From positions 6,837,328 to 6,901,327 of the forward strand of contig CM030851.1 in the NCBI GenBank assembly GCA_018105865.1: a DNA stretch of 64,000 nt. The letters run 5' to 3'. A program made the translations under genes and the position numbers. Positions 35,325 to 47,549 of this stretch are shown one piece after another. Within the stretch, counting starts at the first letter, position 1. Each line of letters starts with the position of its first letter. The stretch comes from Metaphire vulgaris (taxonomy: Eukaryota > Annelida > Clitellata > Crassiclitellata > Megascolecidae). A model generated the notes under the pieces. The model was given only the letters and a program-made list of their open reading frames with translations. It did no database searches and was not told the DNA's origin.

Positions 35325-35620
35325 GAGGCGGGAAGTTAGTAGAGTGGTAACAGCGTTGGACAATGGAGCAGAAGGTCGTGGGTTCAACTCCCGCGAGAGC
35401 CCTAAGGTTGACTCAGCCTTCTTTCGCCAGATGGCGATGGCAAATGAGTAGCGGATTAATCCGCGAAGTAAACAGGCGCGTTGCATGAGAACACTGGCCC
35501 CGTATCATGTAACCTTGCACCAATCGCCTGGCTGAGGGCCTTGGTAACGGAGATCAGCGCCGCCCTATGAGCCTTGAGGTTAGCCTTGAGTGCTCCGGAA
35601 GGACTCTACTTTACTTACTT
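35325..35620 (+). mobile_element. tRNA-derived SINE, full-length copy
   Basis: A-box-like TAGAGTGGTAACAGCG, B box GTGGGTTCAACTCCCG, then a body beginning GACTCAGCCTTCTTTCGCCA and ending GGAAGGACTCTACTTTACTT with ACTT repeats as the tail. The body is shared with 19045-19255. Confidence 0.7.
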
Positions 35621-36279
35621 ACTTTTAATATTTATATATTATTGATATTAATTAGTTAATACCAATAGTAATGAATATCACGCTTAGGCGAGCGCTGTGA
35701 GCTTCTCCACATGCACCTGGGCGGTATTTTTTCAAAGACAGCTGCGCGCATTCTCATGAAAGACCTCGACTTTATCGGTTCGACGTTATCATGCACGCAC
35801 GTGAGGCTGCATGCTAGGTCAATACTTATTATTGACTTGAATGATCATGCATATGGGCGTGTGTGAGCGGTTGTTTAAAAAAATTACAGCCATATAAATT
35901 ATAGAAGCAGCGTCATACGCCATCACTGCAGAATGTTGCTAAGCTTATTAATATTATCTTTCTCAATTGAATGTTTTATTGCTAATATTTGTAGTGCACT
36001 TTTCCATCGGTGAGTCGGTGTTAGTGTCAGGCCTAATACATTTGTTAATGGTAATGCTGCTCTTGAGGTGGAACGCCATCAGTATGTTTTGGCCAGATAA
36101 TGCTTTTTGAGTTCCCATTCTTTATAATAATAATAATAATAATAATGTGATTTGAAGTGGTTTAGGAGGCTAAGTAAGCCTGTGTGAAAACCACTGAAAT
36201 TTAATTTAGACTATGTACTATAGTAATATAACCTAGACCTATAAATCTTAGCAGTAAATTACAATTTAACTAATATAGC

Positions 36280-36660
36280 CAACTCCTTGGTTCTGGCCTT
36301 TAGGGCAGAGGTGTAGCGAGGGTATCTGACGCCTCGGGTCATAACATATTGATGGCACCCCTCAACTCCAACTTCTCAGCTTCCGAAAATTCCTGACAAG
36401 CAAAAAATTTTCGTCACCCCTTATGAACTTGACTACGCGTAATTCCCTTTGCTACCCTGACCCAAACCCCGATTTTGGCGCCCCTTCCCACTTCGACGCC
36501 CTGGGGCATATGCCCTCCCTGCCCTCAGGTACACCTCAGCTTGAGGGAGGGTTAAGTGTTGGTCCTGGCCATGAAGTTTGAGTTCTTGGTTCTGGCCTTG
36601 AGAGCTGAGACCTTGGTTCTGGTCCTGACCTTGAGGGTTGAGCTCTTGTTAACGTCCCTG
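36280..36660. repeat. TTGGTTCTGGCCTTGAGG minisatellite, split by a MITE
   Basis: About four or five diverged units at 36285-36305 and 36548-36655 either side of the hAT MITE at 36306. Confidence 0.55.
36306..36539. mobile_element. hAT MITE, GCGTAGC family, inserted in a minisatellite
   Basis: 234 bp, left CAGAGGTGTAGCGAGG, right GGTACACCTCAG; flanks CTTTAGGG and CTTGAGGG (seven of eight). Both flanks are parts of a TTGGTTCTGGCCTTGAGG tandem repeat. Confidence 0.65.
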
Positions 36661-36739
36661 CCTTTAACACCCTCTTGGCTACGCCAATGATAATTAAGCA
36701 GAGACTGTCGTCGACCGCCCGGGTCCCCGGGGCATATAA

Positions 36740-37934
36740 TCTGTCTGTGTTGTTGGTTCGTCTGAGTTACTGCCCGGCGCAGTCATTTGGTGCTCGTTAA
36801 AGCCGTTAGCCTTAGAGTGTGTATGGCTGATATTGACTGATTCCGGCCGGGCATGGCTGAGCATACCATTTAGGCGCCTGTTAGCCGAGATCCCGCTCCT
36901 CTAAGCTCCGAGCTCAAGGCCCGGTGCCTTCCATCCACCGCAATGACCCAGTTGCATATGCAAATACATTGACCCAGTTGCATTGTTAGTTCTGGGTTTC
37001 TACTGTCAACGATGTTTGATCCGCAATAGCCAATAGGCCACAATCGTGCTTAAGCCAATTCTAAAGGGCAATGAGGGTAACATGATCGTGGATTTTCGTC
37101 GTTTTAGCGTTTAAATTAAGAGCGCATAGTTCCTTCTGGTCGATGTTAATCTTCGCACGTACTTGGGTCGTGTCAATTGATTTCGTGTGCTTTTCGTGTC
37201 CAGAGTACGGTACATCAGTTCTTTTAGCATTTATGACGAATTCCGGCGACTGAGCTGATTAGGCAGTCAACGCACTCAATTTTCATTTGTCGAAAGCGCC
37301 GATAGGTTAGTTCATTCATATCCATCGGTGAGGGGAGGTCGAGAATTTAGGAAATTATGAGATAGTGGGTTTAAAAAATCTACTTTGTATACTGCATTGA
37401 CATTTACAGTAGTTTTCACTTACACGGCATAGCAGATTGTACTGTACCGATTAATTTTTTTGCAGGATGGAATTTGAACTAGATAATAAATATTGATAAG
37501 CATTCATGAGCAATGATCAAAAAGCTTGGAGAATACTGAACCTGACATGTCAGGAGTTAACAATGGTTAACAATAATTGGCAGAAAATAGCACCTATTGG
37601 GGAAACTTCATTATACCGTTTCATACAGTGATTTAACAGTTACTGTGGGACATTGCTTTTTCTAGAATATTAATTAATTTGTTCACCTCTAACATCGTCT
37701 GGTACTATTAATCTTGTGCTGAGCTCGTGAGTTGCTGCATGAACCTAAATAGCCTAACTTTCTTTAATTTCTACTTCGTTTAAAATGCTTCTGTACATTA
37801 GCTAGACTCTGAAATTAAGACGGTTTCGGACGATTTTGCCTCACGATGGTACTATAGTAGCCTACTATCAAATCTAGAGTTAAATTACTCCTCTTTCTGT
37901 TTTTTATAGTTTGCCTTGATGCTTCCCCACTCCC
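36740..37934. other. Unassigned
   Basis: A short CATTGACCCAGTTGCAT repeat at 36945-36985; no gene. Confidence 0.5.
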
Positions 37935-38060
37935 ACTGTGACAGCTGACCACTACACTTCGTCTATAACATTTCAACGGTATATTAAGCGTCTAGGAATA
38001 AGCAGCTGCTACGGTACCTACCTCAAAAAGCGCCATAGAAATTCACAAGACTTACTTTAT
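37935..38060 (+). repeat. Dispersed 3' tail ending GCGCCATAGAAATTCAC, copy 1
   Basis: GCTGACCACTA, GCGTCTAGGAATAAGCAGC, CTACGGTACCTACC and GCGCCATAGAAATTCAC recur in the same order at 55495-55630. Probably a retroelement 3' tail. Confidence 0.5.
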
Positions 38061-38369
38061 AGATTGCCGTTTTGGTGGGAAGGATTTCTGGTTTGTTGGA
38101 GGCAGTGACACAGACTTTTTTCAAATTCTGTTTGATTTATTTTAATTGGTAAATTTTTATGCTGTGCTTTAGAAAATTTTAGCTTTACTCATAATTTTTA
38201 ACTTGCTATATTCAAGATTTGGTAATCCTACAGTTTAGGTGCGTAAATTATTTTATTATGGTCAGTGGCGAGATGGCCATTGGGTGTTTGGCGGCAATGA
38301 ACGCGGCACTGGTAAGTGCTTTCTGATTGAGGTTCCTAACCGCACAGCTGCTACGCTGTAGCCATTAAT

Positions 38370-38896
38370 TCAGAAATTTATTCTCCCTGGTACTCAGTGT
38401 TTATTCTAGCCACATTGACATTGGGGGGGGGGAGTTTGAAATGTTTAGGGGACAAGATTTGTCTCTCCACGCTTGGGGGGGGGAATTTCCATCCCCAAGC
38501 CAACATATACAAATTTTTTTTTTTGGGAATTTTAAAACTTTGGGGGAATTCTTCAAAAAACAGGCCTAGAATAAACACTGCCTGGTACTCATAATTTCTG
38601 ACGGTTGGCCATCTTACACCAATATTGACCGTATCGGCAAATCCAGCAATGGCATATTCATGCACGATGTTATAGTCCATCAACATCTCTTCATCGATCC
38701 TGATGATAGCGCTATTCACACTGAGAATGTCGAAAATATGTGGATGCGCGCAAAACACAAACTTCGCCGCCAGTTTGGAACGTCGCATGCACTATTCACT
38801 TCTTACCTAAATAAATTTGTCTTCCGCAACAAGTTTCGTGATCAGGACATGTTTGCGACCTTCTTGAAGATAATATCCGAGAACTATCCAGTCTGA
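38370..38896 (+). pseudogene. Merlin-type (IS1016/ISXO2-like) DDE transposase, C-terminal relic
   Basis: Skipping the inserted MITE (38395-38589), the frame runs IISDGWPSY, then HDVIVHQ, then a segment HTENVENMWMRAK followed by LRRQFGT and SYLNKFVFRNKF, ending at a TGA at 38894. Asp of SDGW and Glu of ENVEN fit the second and third acidic residues of the Merlin/IS1595-like transposase catalytic core. Only the C-terminal ~105 residues remain; I found no first catalytic Asp or zinc-ribbon part upstream, so it is a dead fragment. No Merlin terminal repeats were recognised around it. Confidence 0.75.
38395..38580. mobile_element. Short MITE with 9-bp TSD, copy 2, inside the Merlin relic
   Basis: A 186 bp element with inverted ends CAGTGTTTATTCTAG / CTAGAATAAACACTG and a perfect 9-bp duplication CCTGGTACT (38386-38394, 38581-38589). 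The interior is strongly similar to the copy at 564-746, with runs of G and C near the ends. It interrupts the Merlin transposase relic just upstream of the conserved SDGW motif. Confidence 0.85.
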
Positions 38897-40204
38897 AATC
38901 AGGAATTTCACTGTTTTAATGGGTAACTTGCTAGGTTTTAATGTTATACATAATGAAAATAATTTACGAACCTAAACTGTAGGATTACCCAAGATTTTGT
39001 CTATTTGTATTTTAACTTTGTTTTGAATTTATTATATTGCTTTATTAGACTTCGTAATTTTGACATTTATCATTACTCACTCCATTTCCGTTGTAGGCAG
39101 TAATTCAGTAGTTGGCTCTCTTTCGTCTCCTAGAAATTAATTACGGTAATCTGTTCCACAATTAGCATCAGCTGGCGCTTTTTCTTCTTATGCCAAGCTC
39201 TTGAGCTGATACACGAGCTACATAAATGACATTCTGTGCATCTTAGTAAATTAATTTTCCCTGCTGTACTTGAACAACATTCTGAAATCGATGCTGCTAA
39301 TGTGTGAGATTTTTCTTTATTGTCTGAACTGGCACTTCAATCGTCTTAGATACTAGTCTGACAACGGCAGCATTGGCACTCAGGTCTCAGAATTCAGAAT
39401 GTTGTATTTTTGAAGGAACTTCTTGTTTTAATTTATTCAGCAACATTCCATTTACACTAAATTACCGGTACCCATTTGACAGTTTCAGTTCGGTTGTTGT
39501 TATTGGACAAATGTGACATACTGCTTTCTATACCCAAAAGAACTTCTGCCAATAACTTAAGTGCTTTTTACAGTGCCCATGTTTCTTAATTTTGCTACTC
39601 GTGAGTGACATTGAGTGTAATTCTGACACTTCATTACCGGTAACTGGATCCTTTAATTTAGGATACCTGAATATTGATTCAACAAGAAAGAAGCCTGCAT
39701 TTGATTGATTTTTCCTTTCCACAGCAGCAAGCAATATTATTGTTACTACATCATTTTTGTCTAATTTGCACTCCTGAATTTTTCACTTCCTAATATTCTA
39801 AAACAGCTTGATAATGGTGGGGAGTAAGTAGCCTTTATGTTTAAAAAATAGAATTTTTGTAAACCGTCCGTATCTAATTTTCCTTTACATTTGTTTAATG
39901 CTATTGCAGGAGCATTTGACTTAGGAAACACAATTACTTCTTTTGTAAACTTTTACAGACCACTATCATGAATCCTTTCCATTTTTATGTCAGAATTTCA
40001 GTCAATTCATGACACATTCATGATTCATCTCCTTTAGATAATTAATTATTTCTGTTGATTTTAATATCCTTGCCAATAACTTGACAGGTATCCATGCAAT
40101 GCAGTTCAATAATATTCTGAGTAGATCTTGTCTAAAGCAGCAAGTCAATCAGTAAACTGACTTGATCTTTCATTGATCTAGGATGAACCCCTCAATGGAG
40201 GTCT
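38897..40204. other. Unassigned AT-rich DNA
   Basis: No coding frame and no paired ends; could include the decayed 3' part of the Merlin element. Confidence 0.45.
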
Positions 40205-40646
40205 AATTGTTTAGCTTGGCTAGGACACCTGTATATAAGCACTTGGACACCCAACCAAAATGAGGGGTGTACAACTGAAGGCCACCAACAGGAATGCCTA
40301 TAGAAAGAAGTAGCACTCTCAAGCAGCGATTACAACAACAATAACAAATACTGCTACTATTACTACTAATACTACTACTGCTGTTGTTACTACAACTACT
40401 ACATATGTGTTAATTCATAGATTCCTTCCATTGTCCCTATCATGTATTAGGGATCCCCGAAAAATGAAGGAGTCAGCCATTTAAATTATTTAATCCCCTA
40501 TTTTGAAACTTTCAATATCATTTGTTGTCATCATTTCAGTCTATTCCTTATTCATCTATGGTCCAACCTTTGACTTCTTCTTGAAGTCATTGCAGCAACA
40601 GCTGCAACACCCTAAAATCACCTTAAATTCTGATTATATCATTGTT

Positions 40647-40686
<40 letters not shown>

Positions 40687-40690
40687 GGAA
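40205..40690. repeat. Block A, copy 2
   Basis: Same order and orientation as 30590-31150, lacking part of the middle; ends in an ACT array (40647-40686). Confidence 0.65.
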
Positions 40691-41514
40691 AAGCTCCTCT
40701 CACATGAAGCCATGGACACAGATCGTGAGCAATAATTGAAGGCTTAGTGAGAGTATTTGGAAAGATTCTAGGAAGTTCCATTCAACTATGAATTTCCAAA
40801 CATCAAACACTGACCAATCTTGTGCTTTGTGGAGATCAATATTAGCTGCCTTTTAGGTGCCTTCTAAGCCTTGGTATTTCTTTCATAAGTTCATCCTCGG
40901 ATAGCTCATCAGAGAAACAGGGCAATTTTGGAATGGACACCAGTAACTCGTCTTCACTTGCTGATAGTAGATTCTTGGATTGAACAGCCTCAAATATATA
41001 TACTACTTGTTTGATTGCTGATGATCAGAATGAAAATGACGAATACACTCCAGCATTGCCCTACTGTTTTCTTCTTGCAGGGTGAGTTCAGCATCTCTTA
41101 ATTGTTCCCCTGCCATTCTCTTCTTGAACCTTAATCTTCTCTCTACTGAAATTCCATGTTCATCTGATTTTAAAAGTGCCTTTTCAATTGCATTCTCCAC
41201 TAAGTAACTGCACTTCTCATGCAGAAAAGTCTAAATGGCTCTAACTTTGATGTATTCACCAATTATAGGAAGTCATTTGAGCCTTTAGTTTGCAGATACT
41301 CCTGTTTAAGATTTACTTCTCAAGTATATCAGCCCAAAAATAAAGGTGGCACAGAAACGTGGAATCACAAACAGCAGGTAAAATACCCTGTGCTGTACTT
41401 CTTGTGTCCAATTTTTTGGGAATATTTTCAATTTCTCAGCTTGGTGTCACCCCTCTGGGTGGTGTCACCCGGTGCGGCCCGCACCCCCGTGCCCCTCCCC
41501 TAGCGACGCCACTG

Positions 41515-42720
41515 TAAGCTGAGAATCTGTAAATCCATTTGCTGAGAATCTGTAAATCCATTGCAGAACAAATAATCCAAATTGTGCAAGAATCACTCAA
41601 AAACTCTGCGCAGTAACCTATATCTATTTACACTACAAACAAAGCTATACTCGAGACTCAGGTCAAGGTCAGGTCTTCGTCCTCCAGCTGTGTCCAGCTA
41701 TCGACCTCACCATGACATCTCTCCAAAGTTCTCTGACCTTTGCTATTTCTTCCAAAGTCATTCGTTGTCTTCCGTCAGTTTTTCCGCTGAGATTCAGCCC
41801 TGTCATGTGCAGATCCTCTTCCAAACCGTCCACCCATCGTCTTTTCGGTCTTCCTTTAGATCTTCTCCCCTCTGGCTTGTAGTTGAAAATTTGTTTTGGG
41901 TTTCTTATTTAATCCATTCTGAGTATGTGTCCGGTCCATTTCATTCTTCTACTTCTGATTACTTCCATGATGTTCGGTTGCAGTGTTCTCTCTCTAAATT
42001 CTTCATTTGTTATATGTTCTTTGTATCCAATCCTTAGTATTCTTCTGAGCCATTTATTTTCTGTTGTTATTAATTTTTCTCCAATTCTTTTTTATGGTCC
42101 AAGATTAACATCCATATATTAGTATTGGTATTACACAAGTGTTGAGAATTCTTAATTTTGTTTCATCCCAATATCATGCTTTTGAAAATTTTGGTATGTA
42201 GCCTTTTTGAATGTAGATCCTGCCATTGCTATTCTTCTTTTGATCTCCAAGTCTGAGCCTCCCTCTGCTTCCAATTCACTTCCCAAGTAAATGAGTCTTC
42301 ACCATTTCAATTTCGTTTTCATTGTGTGTTACTTTTGGCCAATCTCTCACTTTCTTTGTAATTGGCATTATTTTACTGGAGACTAAACACTAACAAATAA
42401 ACTCATACAACCAGTTAATACTATTAACGCAGAGTCACGAGAAATCAGTTATACTGTACATAAGCGGATCACTGACTGATATGCAGGACACAACAGACTA
42501 GAATGAGTGATTGAGTGTGAATCAGCTGGCTGACCGGGTTGATGCCCAGTGACTGAGAGCATTGTCATTGGGCAGTTGGCTGCAGCCAGCTGGGCGGCTG
42601 GACACTGGACAGATGGGGACAGATGTGGGGTTGACTTGATAAACCAGGTCCCTAAGCATTGCAACGCCTGGGCCTTTAGTTGTACATCTGTCATAAAACA
42701 CTGGACTGAGTCGGGTATAC
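41515..42720. repeat. Block B, copy 2, split by a LINE
   Basis: Continuous with copy 1 except that 41661-42374 is occupied by a minus-strand LINE 3' end. GAGACT occurs on both sides of the insert and may be its target duplication. A GACGCCACTG hAT right end abuts the left boundary at 41514. Confidence 0.6.
41661..42374 (-). pseudogene. Non-LTR retrotransposon C-terminal relic (minus strand)
   Basis: Reading the minus strand in several frames gives the post-RT region typical of LINE ORF2: a WLRRILRI-like segment, ITNEEFRERT, RRMKWTGHILRMD, then GRPKRRWVDGLEEDL and a closing ELWRDVM-like helix. The frame has stops and shifts and the 5' part is missing. It is inserted in block B copy 2, so it is younger than the block duplication. 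Confidence 0.6.
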
Positions 42721-42939
42721 AGGTAATGGCTTGGCCTTCAAGCCCCTACTTGATGTCAGCACGGGTGCTTGGGACTGGTCCAATCCGACAGGGTTTTTTA
42801 AAAACAGAACATTGATTTTTGCTCGTGTTGCTAACTGAACTGCAGATATTGTCACAAATAGGTTTTTTTTATATCAGATAAAAATTTGAATTCTTGCATT
42901 GAATAATAGTGAAATGTTTAATTATTTCAGGTTAATGCA

Positions 42940-43137
42940 ATGCCAAATATACCGAATAGTGGCAAAATTCTGCATCTCAGAAACACTCTTGCAACCAGAG
43001 AAACTTGTTATAGAAAAGAGCCATTTCTTTGTGATGTGCTAAATACTGCAATAGTTTTGTATGACTTGTCAGCTATTGCTGATTATGTCAAAAATGTGAA
43101 AGCCAAGTTTCCATTGGAGATGAACAAACATATGTGA
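42940..43137 (+). other. 65-codon open frame upstream of the glycosyltransferase gene
   Basis: Preceded by an acceptor-like TTTAATTATTTCAG at 42930 and ending in TGA at 43135. It contains ATRETCYRKEPFLCDVLNTA, compositionally protein-like but unknown to me. It is in a different frame from the downstream gene and is not joined to it. Confidence 0.2.
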
Positions 43138-43266
43138 TTACCAGAATATCTGAGACTTCCACTATATATGTTCAATGAGTAGAAATTCCTTTACTTCAGT
43201 TTGCAATGCAGTTATTTAATTAATAAATACAGTAAAAACCATTTGACATATACATTTATCCCAATA

Positions 43267-44276
43267 ATGGGTATAATTGAATTAAAGGCTCTGTTCAGTG
43301 ACAGAAAAGTTAAACTTTTATTGATGCTACTTGTCGTGATTTATGTGGTCGTTTTTCACGTATTTCACATGAATATTTGGAGCATCACTTCAAGGAAGTA
43401 CTTTACAGGAAGCACTGATTGGCTGAGCATCTGGAAAGCACGGGAAGATTCTGAAAAGACCGGTCGTTTCTCTATCGATGTTCACAGGGAGGGCGACAGT
43501 TCAAGTCACGGGCACATTGTATTAAATGAGCGTGGAAATGATATGTTGCCATCCGTTGCAATCGGTTCTGGCATTACCTCAAAAAGGCAAGAGGCCGCGC
43601 CGATTGATAAATTGGCAGAGAATTTTCAACTGTTTTCTAAATTTCTTCCAAGTTTCTGCAATACAGCTAGTTTAGGCTTTCGCTACCATTTCTATTTTGC
43701 TTTTGACGAGACTGACAAACTCTTTCGAAATCCGGAATTTCTGTCAAAGTTTGCTGCTACATTTCATGACACTACATCGAAACTTTGTTCTCATCTTGGC
43801 ACAGTATCCCTACACATGGTACAGTGCAATCACACTGGAAAGCCAGCCTGGGCTCAGAATGATGCCATGATGGAAGCATATCTTGATAATCTCGACTTTT
43901 ATTATAGGGTGAATGATGACACAGTCATGCAGACCCGCAACTGGACGCAGATATTTGTTGACATTCTGAATGGTCTCGAGCCGCCGAAGATTGGAGTAGT
44001 CGGTCCAACTCACTCTGGTGGAAATGTAGCAATCCTTACATATGACTTTGTTCATAGGACTCATGTTGACATGTTTGGATACTACTATCCTCGAATTTTT
44101 ACGGATTGGTATGCAGATGGATGGATTACTCGAACCTATAGGCCAGACAGATGCGTAAAGGTATCTCATGTTCATCTTGCTCATACGCAAAGTCTTGGTA
44201 AAAGATATGACCTAGAACCTGGTAGAGAGAATTTACAAGCACCACGAGTTGAAAGGGACAAAGTCTTGCTTAAAAG
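43267..44276 (+). CDS. Exon 1 of a two-domain glycosyltransferase-like type II membrane protein
   Basis: This exon encodes residues 1-336 plus two bases of codon 337. Translation starts at the first in-frame ATG. Residues 1-15 are cytosolic, about 16-33 form one hydrophobic helix, and the rest would be lumenal, the usual Golgi glycosyltransferase layout. After a spacer, a GT-A-like domain (about 105-320) has N216-D217-D218-T219, a likely DxD-type nucleotide-sugar/metal site. It then has GPTHSGGN (246-253) and DWYADGWIT (280-288), segments I recall from uncharacterised glycosyltransferase-like proteins of protists and invertebrates. Sequons NHT and NWT fit a lumenal location. The exon ends AAAAG/GTATAA at 44276; reading through only adds a low-complexity tail to a stop at 44496. 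The frame is open back to a possible acceptor (TTACTTCAG) at 43200, so a 5' UTR exon may precede it. Substrate and product are unknown. Confidence 0.8.
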
Positions 44277-45030
44277 GTATAAATATACTTATACATACCG
44301 AAGTACATATATAGTGAAATATTGTTATCTCACCCCGTTGATCTGCCAAACTTGCATCTTGCCATGCATGAGCTTGGAATGTATTTGCAGCCATGCAATT
44401 TACCACCTTGCCCTCACTGCTAAGTCAGTCAGTATGTTCCTATGTAGTGTCACCTTGGTATCTTGGCATTGCCAGAGAGCTAAGCCATTGCCATGACCTT
44501 CATCACAAGCATAGTGTACTGTTCAACAATAGAACTATTGTCAGAATTAATAAAATTAGTTTTTTTACTTGGTGACACAGTAGTTTGACAAAACTTATAA
44601 TTTATTTCCAATTACTGATTGTTGAAGAATGGTAGAAATGGATTGATTTATAACCAATATCTATTGTCTGTTTATAAGCAGGAATGGTAACAATTACTTT
44701 TATTTTAATAGTTAATTTTGATTAAATCACAAAAACTTCTGTAGTGACATTTGTTGAAAAATATGTTATATTTTACATAAAATGCAGTTGAAAAGAGTCA
44801 ATAGCACAAGCGTTTTCTTAATCAAGAGTCATGTGATAATCAACTACGCAAGCATACGAGTTTATTAGCAGTGCTCAATTGACAAATGCGTCCTATTCAC
44901 AACATAGCCACAGTGCTAAATAATTGAGTAAAAATAATAAGGATTTTAATGTTGGTCAACATTAACTGCTGTGATTTGAACAGTAGCACCTGTCATCTGT
45001 CAGAATGTTTTAATACGTTTATTTAAAGAC

Positions 45031-45185
45031 CAGTGTTTAATCTAGACTCCTGGACTCCGGGGGGGGGGAACTGACAAAGCCGGGGGAAATTCTGCTAGGG
45101 GCTGCTGTTAGTTGATGTAGTATGCCAAAATTTCCGGGGTTAATGGCAATTCCCCCCCCCAGGAAACGGCCTAGATTAAACCCTG
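45031..45185. mobile_element. Related short element, CAGTGTTTAATCTAG ends
   Basis: 155 bp. The left end is CAGTGTTTAATCTAGACTCC and the right end GGCCTAGATTAAACCCTG. The flanks TTAAAGAC and TTAAATAC match at seven of eight bases. A partial relative with the same right part (GGAAACGGCCTAGATTAA) lies at about 59605-59720. Confidence 0.6.
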
Positions 45186-45257
45186 TTAAATACGTGTCCG
45201 TTTCATAGATGATGAGCGTTTGTTCTGTATGAATGATTGACTGATTCAGTTAAACAT

Positions 45258-45585
45258 CAGTGTTTATTCTAGGCCCTTTTGGGGAATTTCCCCCCAAAAT
45301 GAAAAAATCCCCCTAAATTTTTTATATGTTGCATGGGGAGATGGAAATTTCCCCCAAAAGTGTGGCAACGAGTTTTTTTTAATTTTTGGAGGGGGAAAAA
45401 TAATGTCACAGAGCAATTAAGAAGGGAAAACGGGCAGATGACCTTTTTTTGCTTGTCACCGCATTTTTATAGGGAGATGACCTTTTTTTGATCGTCAAGA
45501 CTTTTAAGATGTCAAACCTTGTCCCCCCAAAAAAACCATTTCAAAATCCCCCTCCCCAATGTCAAGGTGGCTAGAATAAACACTG
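45258..45585. mobile_element. Short MITE with 9-bp TSD, copy 3
   Basis: 328 bp with CAGTGTTTATTCTAG / CTAGAATAAACACTG ends and a perfect duplication GTTAAACAT (45249-45257, 45586-45594). It is longer than the other copies because it holds two poly-T modules of the GACCTTTTTTTGCTTGTC kind. Confidence 0.85.
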
Positions 45586-45787
45586 GTTAAACATGCATCT
45601 CATTCTCACGGGCCGAGCAGCTCTGTATCAGTCCGCTACATGTGATCCCTACTGCGGTACCTGTTTCTGCTGTTCACTGCATTTCATCGGACGTCTGCCT
45701 GATTTTAGAACATTATACTGCTAGCAAATGGCAATTAATGTGTCATAATTGGCACGCCTCAATAACAATCACCAATACAGCTGTCTA

Positions 45788-46016
45788 CAGTGGCGTAGCG
45801 AAGGGGCAGAGGGGGCGAACCGCCCCAGGCGGCACTAGCCCTAGTGGTGGCATTTTCGAGATTTTTGAATTTTGATCAGTTTTTTTGCTTCCGATAACGT
45901 TTTTTGCTTGTTAGGAAATTTTGGGGAGTTGATAACGTTTTTTTGCTTTTCAGGAAAATTTCGGAGGCGGCACTTTTTTCTCGCCCCGGGCGGCACTTTG
46001 CCTCGCTACGCCACTG
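45788..46016. mobile_element. hAT MITE, CAGTGGCGTAGC family
   Basis: 229 bp, left CAGTGGCGTAGCGAAG, right CCTCGCTACGCCACTG; flanks GCTGTCTA and ACTGTCTA (seven of eight). Lies in the glycosyltransferase intron and carries two ATAACGTTTTTTGCTT modules. Confidence 0.78.
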
Positions 46017-47549
46017 ACTGTCTAGATTAGATTGTAGAGTCTAGACTCTAGGGTCTAGACCAGTGTTTCTCAACATGTGTGCGGCGCGAGATTATCATGT
46101 GCACGTGCCGTTGGGATTTTTGTTGAAATTTTAATGCATTTTTATTTTAAATGTGTTAAATATCACGGGTCACCGACTGGGCTTCATAACTCTTCTTCTA
46201 CACATAGCAAGCAAGGTCCGTAGCGTCACCGAGAGGTGATGACCCTTGATATTTCGCCCCCTTGGGTCGGGAAGGCAGGATGTTGTGACTTTGCCGTTAA
46301 GACTACAGTGTAATTGGAGCCATGTCAGCATAGGCCACTGAAACACAGCTGTTCACTCCCCTGCTGTCCCGCTAAAGTACCAGTCGGTGTTACCATTAAT
46401 TACCAGCTACAGTATTGCAGCTACTAATTGCTTATTACCAGCCCAGTTTGTAGATTGGCTGAGTACGGGCACAGGGGGCTTGCGCAATCTGCCCCTGCTT
46501 TCATCTTCTACGATGCTAGCCCTCAGGCTCTTGCCCAGACGAGACACCGCTTTATTGAGACCTGTGGGTGGGTGACCGCCACTCGCCACACACGCTTCAT
46601 AAATGCCTATGATGCTATACCGAAGTTCTTTGGCTTACACGAGGAAAAGTTTAGAAATGTCTGTCATCTCAAGGTTGAAATGATTTAGTTCCTCGAGGAT
46701 GAAAAAGAGACTTCGGATTCTGTCTTCATGACGAGACCTGGTGGCTGAAGGTTCATTTGTTCATTCCAATTTATTTGTATTTGCTTTTATTCTGTATCTC
46801 GTCTTCTCTAGATTTACTTGATGATTTATGCTATTTCCATTTTCCAATGACCCTGCGCCTTTGAACATTTTCTTAGTTTTTTCTGTGCCATGTATTGCAT
46901 TGCTATGATGGCACTTTAGAAGTCATTCAATTTTATCTGCATTGTCGCAGTCCACACAACTGGTAATAATTTGCAGATATGCAGAGCCGTCATCGTCGTA
47001 TCTTTTGACTGTGTATTGCGTTCGTGGCGTTACTGGAATTGGCGAAAACGAATATTGTTGTATCCGTCAGTGATGCTGTATTGTCAGATTTTTAAAAAAC
47101 GGTTTACAAGGTGGCTCTTCAGACAGCACGACAGACTGTCGTGTTAGACCTATCATCGTCTCGTATATGCGTCTCATGTGCAGTCGCATTCGGTGTGTTT
47201 ACTTGATTGATTTTAGGTTTGATTGGATTTCAAAATGCTCTTTTCGGTGCTTCTACCTTTGAATCAGTGTTGACATTATGGGGGCCTGTCCTTCTAACGA
47301 TTCGACAACTCGCGTCGTGTCTAATATTCCTGTTATTGTTATTTGTGTTCATAACGATTTTCTGAGTTCTAATCGAATTGTCTCCCCGTGCATTCGCCTA
47401 TTTTTGTTTTTATGTTTTTTTCTCTGATAGGGCACTTGAAATATGCAAACGCTTCACAACGAGTTGGCCTTAGTACCCTATAGCGATATTAAATTTCATT
47501 GCACGTTATCTCTGTCTGAACCTAATTGTAATCTTTTAGTACTCAGGAC

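Noticed and set aside
35325..35405. A functional tRNA gene
   Set aside because: Box-like motifs only; the shared body and ACTT tail identify a SINE.
43201..43266. Upstream 22-codon extension of the glycosyltransferase frame
   Set aside because: It has no ATG, starts from a TTG, and the ATG at 43267 gives a standard type II anchor; the region may be 5' UTR.
44277..44496. Read-through C-terminus of exon 1
   Set aside because: The 73 extra codons are low-complexity Tyr/Thr/Cys-rich, begin at a consensus donor, and the phase-matched second exon is the better explanation.
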